Shown one piece after another: positions 63,115 through 64,000 of a stretch of DNA of 64,000 bases. Made by a program: the position numbers and the translations under genes. The stretch is from an uncultured Dehalococcoidia bacterium (GTDB lineage Bacteria; Chloroflexota; Dehalococcoidia; Lucifugimonadales; JADFKI01), in NCBI GenBank assembly GCA_958295865.1, contig CATQHF010000004.1:1-64000 (forward strand), in the 5' to 3' direction. Numbering within the stretch: the first letter of the stretch is position 1; every line of letters begins with the position of its first letter. The notes under the pieces were generated by a model, which had not been told where the DNA came from, did not search any database, and saw nothing but the letters and a program-made list of their open reading frames with translations.

Positions 63115-63837
63115 CTAAATATGGGCACCAGCGTCCCTGAGTACTCGAGCCACTTCTGTATGATCCATATCTATTGCCATGTATAGCGGCGTTACAAAGT
63201 TATAGATTTGCGCGTTAATATCGACACCTGCTGAAATAAGTACCTGTACCATTTCTATATTATTACCCAATACTGCTACGTGCAGAACTGTTGGGAAATC
63301 ATCGGTTTGTGCGTTAATGTCAGCGCCTGCTGAAATAAGCGCCTTCATTATTTCCGTGCTATCATTCGTCAATGTGCCAGTCAAGGGTGTTATGCCGTCG
63401 TCGCTTCGCGCGTTAACGTCGGCACCCATAGATATGAGTGCACGCACCGTTTCAGTCCGTCCATTTAACACGGCAGCAATCAAGGGTGTCGTGCCGTTGT
63501 CGCTTCGTGCGTTAATGTCGGCACCCATAGATATGAGTGCACGAGCCGTTTCAGTCCGTCCGCTCAACACGGCAGCATGCAAGGGCCTCATACCATCCAT
63601 GATGTTCGTGTTAATGTCTATACCATCGCGGTCTAGGTCATACTTAACTCTCTTAAGCGGGTCGCTCAGAATCTCATAAGCGAAGTTGAGACGTTTCATT
63701 TTCTCATCTGCATCGAAGGACTTGTTCACATCTGAGTGGTACATTCGAGACAGCCGTCGGTAGGTAGCCTCTATGACTTCCGGCTCCGCCAAAGGGTGAA
63801 CCTGTAATTCATCGTACAGGTCGAAAGCGTCTTGCAT
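63115..63837 (-). CDS. J-domain/ankyrin-repeat fusion protein
   Basis: A 240-residue protein. Residues about 5-67 are a DnaJ-like domain (LYDELQVHPLAEPEVIEATY, RMYHSDVN, FAYEILSDPLKRVKYD), but the HPD loop that activates Hsp70 reads HSD. From about 75 on come five ankyrin repeats (for example PLHAAVLSGRTETARALISM and GADINARSDNGTTPL), two of them nearly identical at DNA level. AGGAG lies before the ATG. A further ankyrin gene lies upstream on the same strand. J-ankyrin fusions suggest a client-recruiting or effector-like role; the altered HPD makes co-chaperone activity doubtful. Confidence 0.85.
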   Translation of the reverse strand: MQDAFDLYDELQVHPLAEPEVIEATYRRLSRMYHSDVNKSFDADEKMKRLNFAYEILSDPLKRVKYDLDRDGIDINTNIMDGMRPLHAAVLSGRTETARALISMGADINARSDNGTTPLIAAVLNGRTETVRALISMGADVNARSDDGITPLTGTLTNDSTEIMKALISAGADINAQTDDFPTVLHVAVLGNNIEMVQVLISAGVDINAQIYNFVTPLYMAIDMDHTEVARVLRDAGAHI

Positions 63838-63870
63838 GTTTTCTCCTATTCAAGATGAACCGATGTTCAT

Positions 63871-64000
63871 CTAGTTATTAGCCCCAGCAGAAATTAGCAT
63901 CTTCGCTATTTCAGTTTGTTTGTACTCTTTCGCAAAGTCTAATGGTATCATGCCATGCTTGTTTTCTGCATTAACATCAGCGCCAGCGATGATGAGTAGT
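63871..64000 (-). CDS. Ankyrin-repeat protein (partial, continues beyond the window)
   Basis: The last 42 codons of a minus-strand gene whose start lies outside the window. The visible sequence LLIIAGADVNAENKHGMIPL, then DFAKEYKQTEIAKMLISAGA and a final NN, is one and a half ankyrin repeats ending at TAG 63871-63873. It is 33 nt upstream of the J-domain/ankyrin gene, so the two are probably a tandem family. The AT-rich composition matches its neighbour. Confidence 0.8.
   Translation of the reverse strand, partial: LLIIAGADVNAENKHGMIPLDFAKEYKQTEIAKMLISAGANN

Overview
The window is a gene-dense, moderately GC-rich bacterial chromosome segment with no rRNA and one tRNA. Housekeeping genes (gyrA, lepA, rsmA, ispE, lepB, truD, ribD-ribE-ribBA-ribH, dcd, SRP RNA) are mixed with a LLM-class flavin monooxygenase, an enolase-superfamily dehydratase, proline/threonine-linker lipoproteins, a DUF3179 protein and many short palindromic intergenic repeats. 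That mix suggests an uncultured Chloroflexota (SAR202/Dehalococcoidia-like) genome. The taxonomic call is inference from gene content only.

Layout: 1-2.4 kb is a two-subunit 2-oxoacid:ferredoxin oxidoreductase, then an aquaglyceroporin. 3.6-8.2 kb (minus) is an unusual cluster: two ferritin-like diiron paralogs (one without metal-binding carboxylates), two SCP2-like paralogs, a FmdB zinc ribbon and a GREE-repeat membrane protein with a truncated duplicate. 8.5-16.3 kb holds a methyltransferase, truD, an enolase-superfamily gene, an enoyl-CoA hydratase overlapping a glutamine amidotransferase-fold protein without catalytic Cys/His, and gyrA. 16.4-21.4 kb is a tandem duplication of a PQQ-dehydrogenase/cytochrome c lipoprotein; a third copy lies at 33.6-36.1 kb. 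21.6-24.1 kb has a LLM monooxygenase, RidA and a blue-copper lipoprotein.

24.3-30.6 kb is a visibly AT-richer island with a DUF1998-type DEAH helicase and an unrecognised membrane-anchored partner, a candidate two-gene defence or DNA-repair system. 30.9-33.3 kb has rimI, a DUF3179 gene with an in-frame TGA exactly at the first Cys of its WCPLC motif plus a downstream hairpin (candidate selenoprotein), and an NTF2-like gene. 36.1-38.4 kb is repeat-rich and ends in tnpB. 38.5-42.6 kb is a dcd-riboflavin operon. 43-52 kb carries a SIMPL protein, lepB, tRNA-Lys, a gamma-glutamyltranspeptidase and a peptide-type ABC importer without its ATPases. 52-57 kb has lepA, SRP RNA, two retropepsin-like proteins, rsmA and ispE. 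57-61 kb has small membrane proteins, a PHP phosphoesterase and an acetyl-CoA synthetase. The AT-richer end (61.2-64 kb) holds an AAA ATPase/TOPRIM-like pair and J-domain/ankyrin genes.

Several promoters share an extended -10 (TGnTAnnnT). At rimI and lepA it lies 6 nt before the start codon with no Shine-Dalgarno sequence, suggesting leaderless mRNAs.
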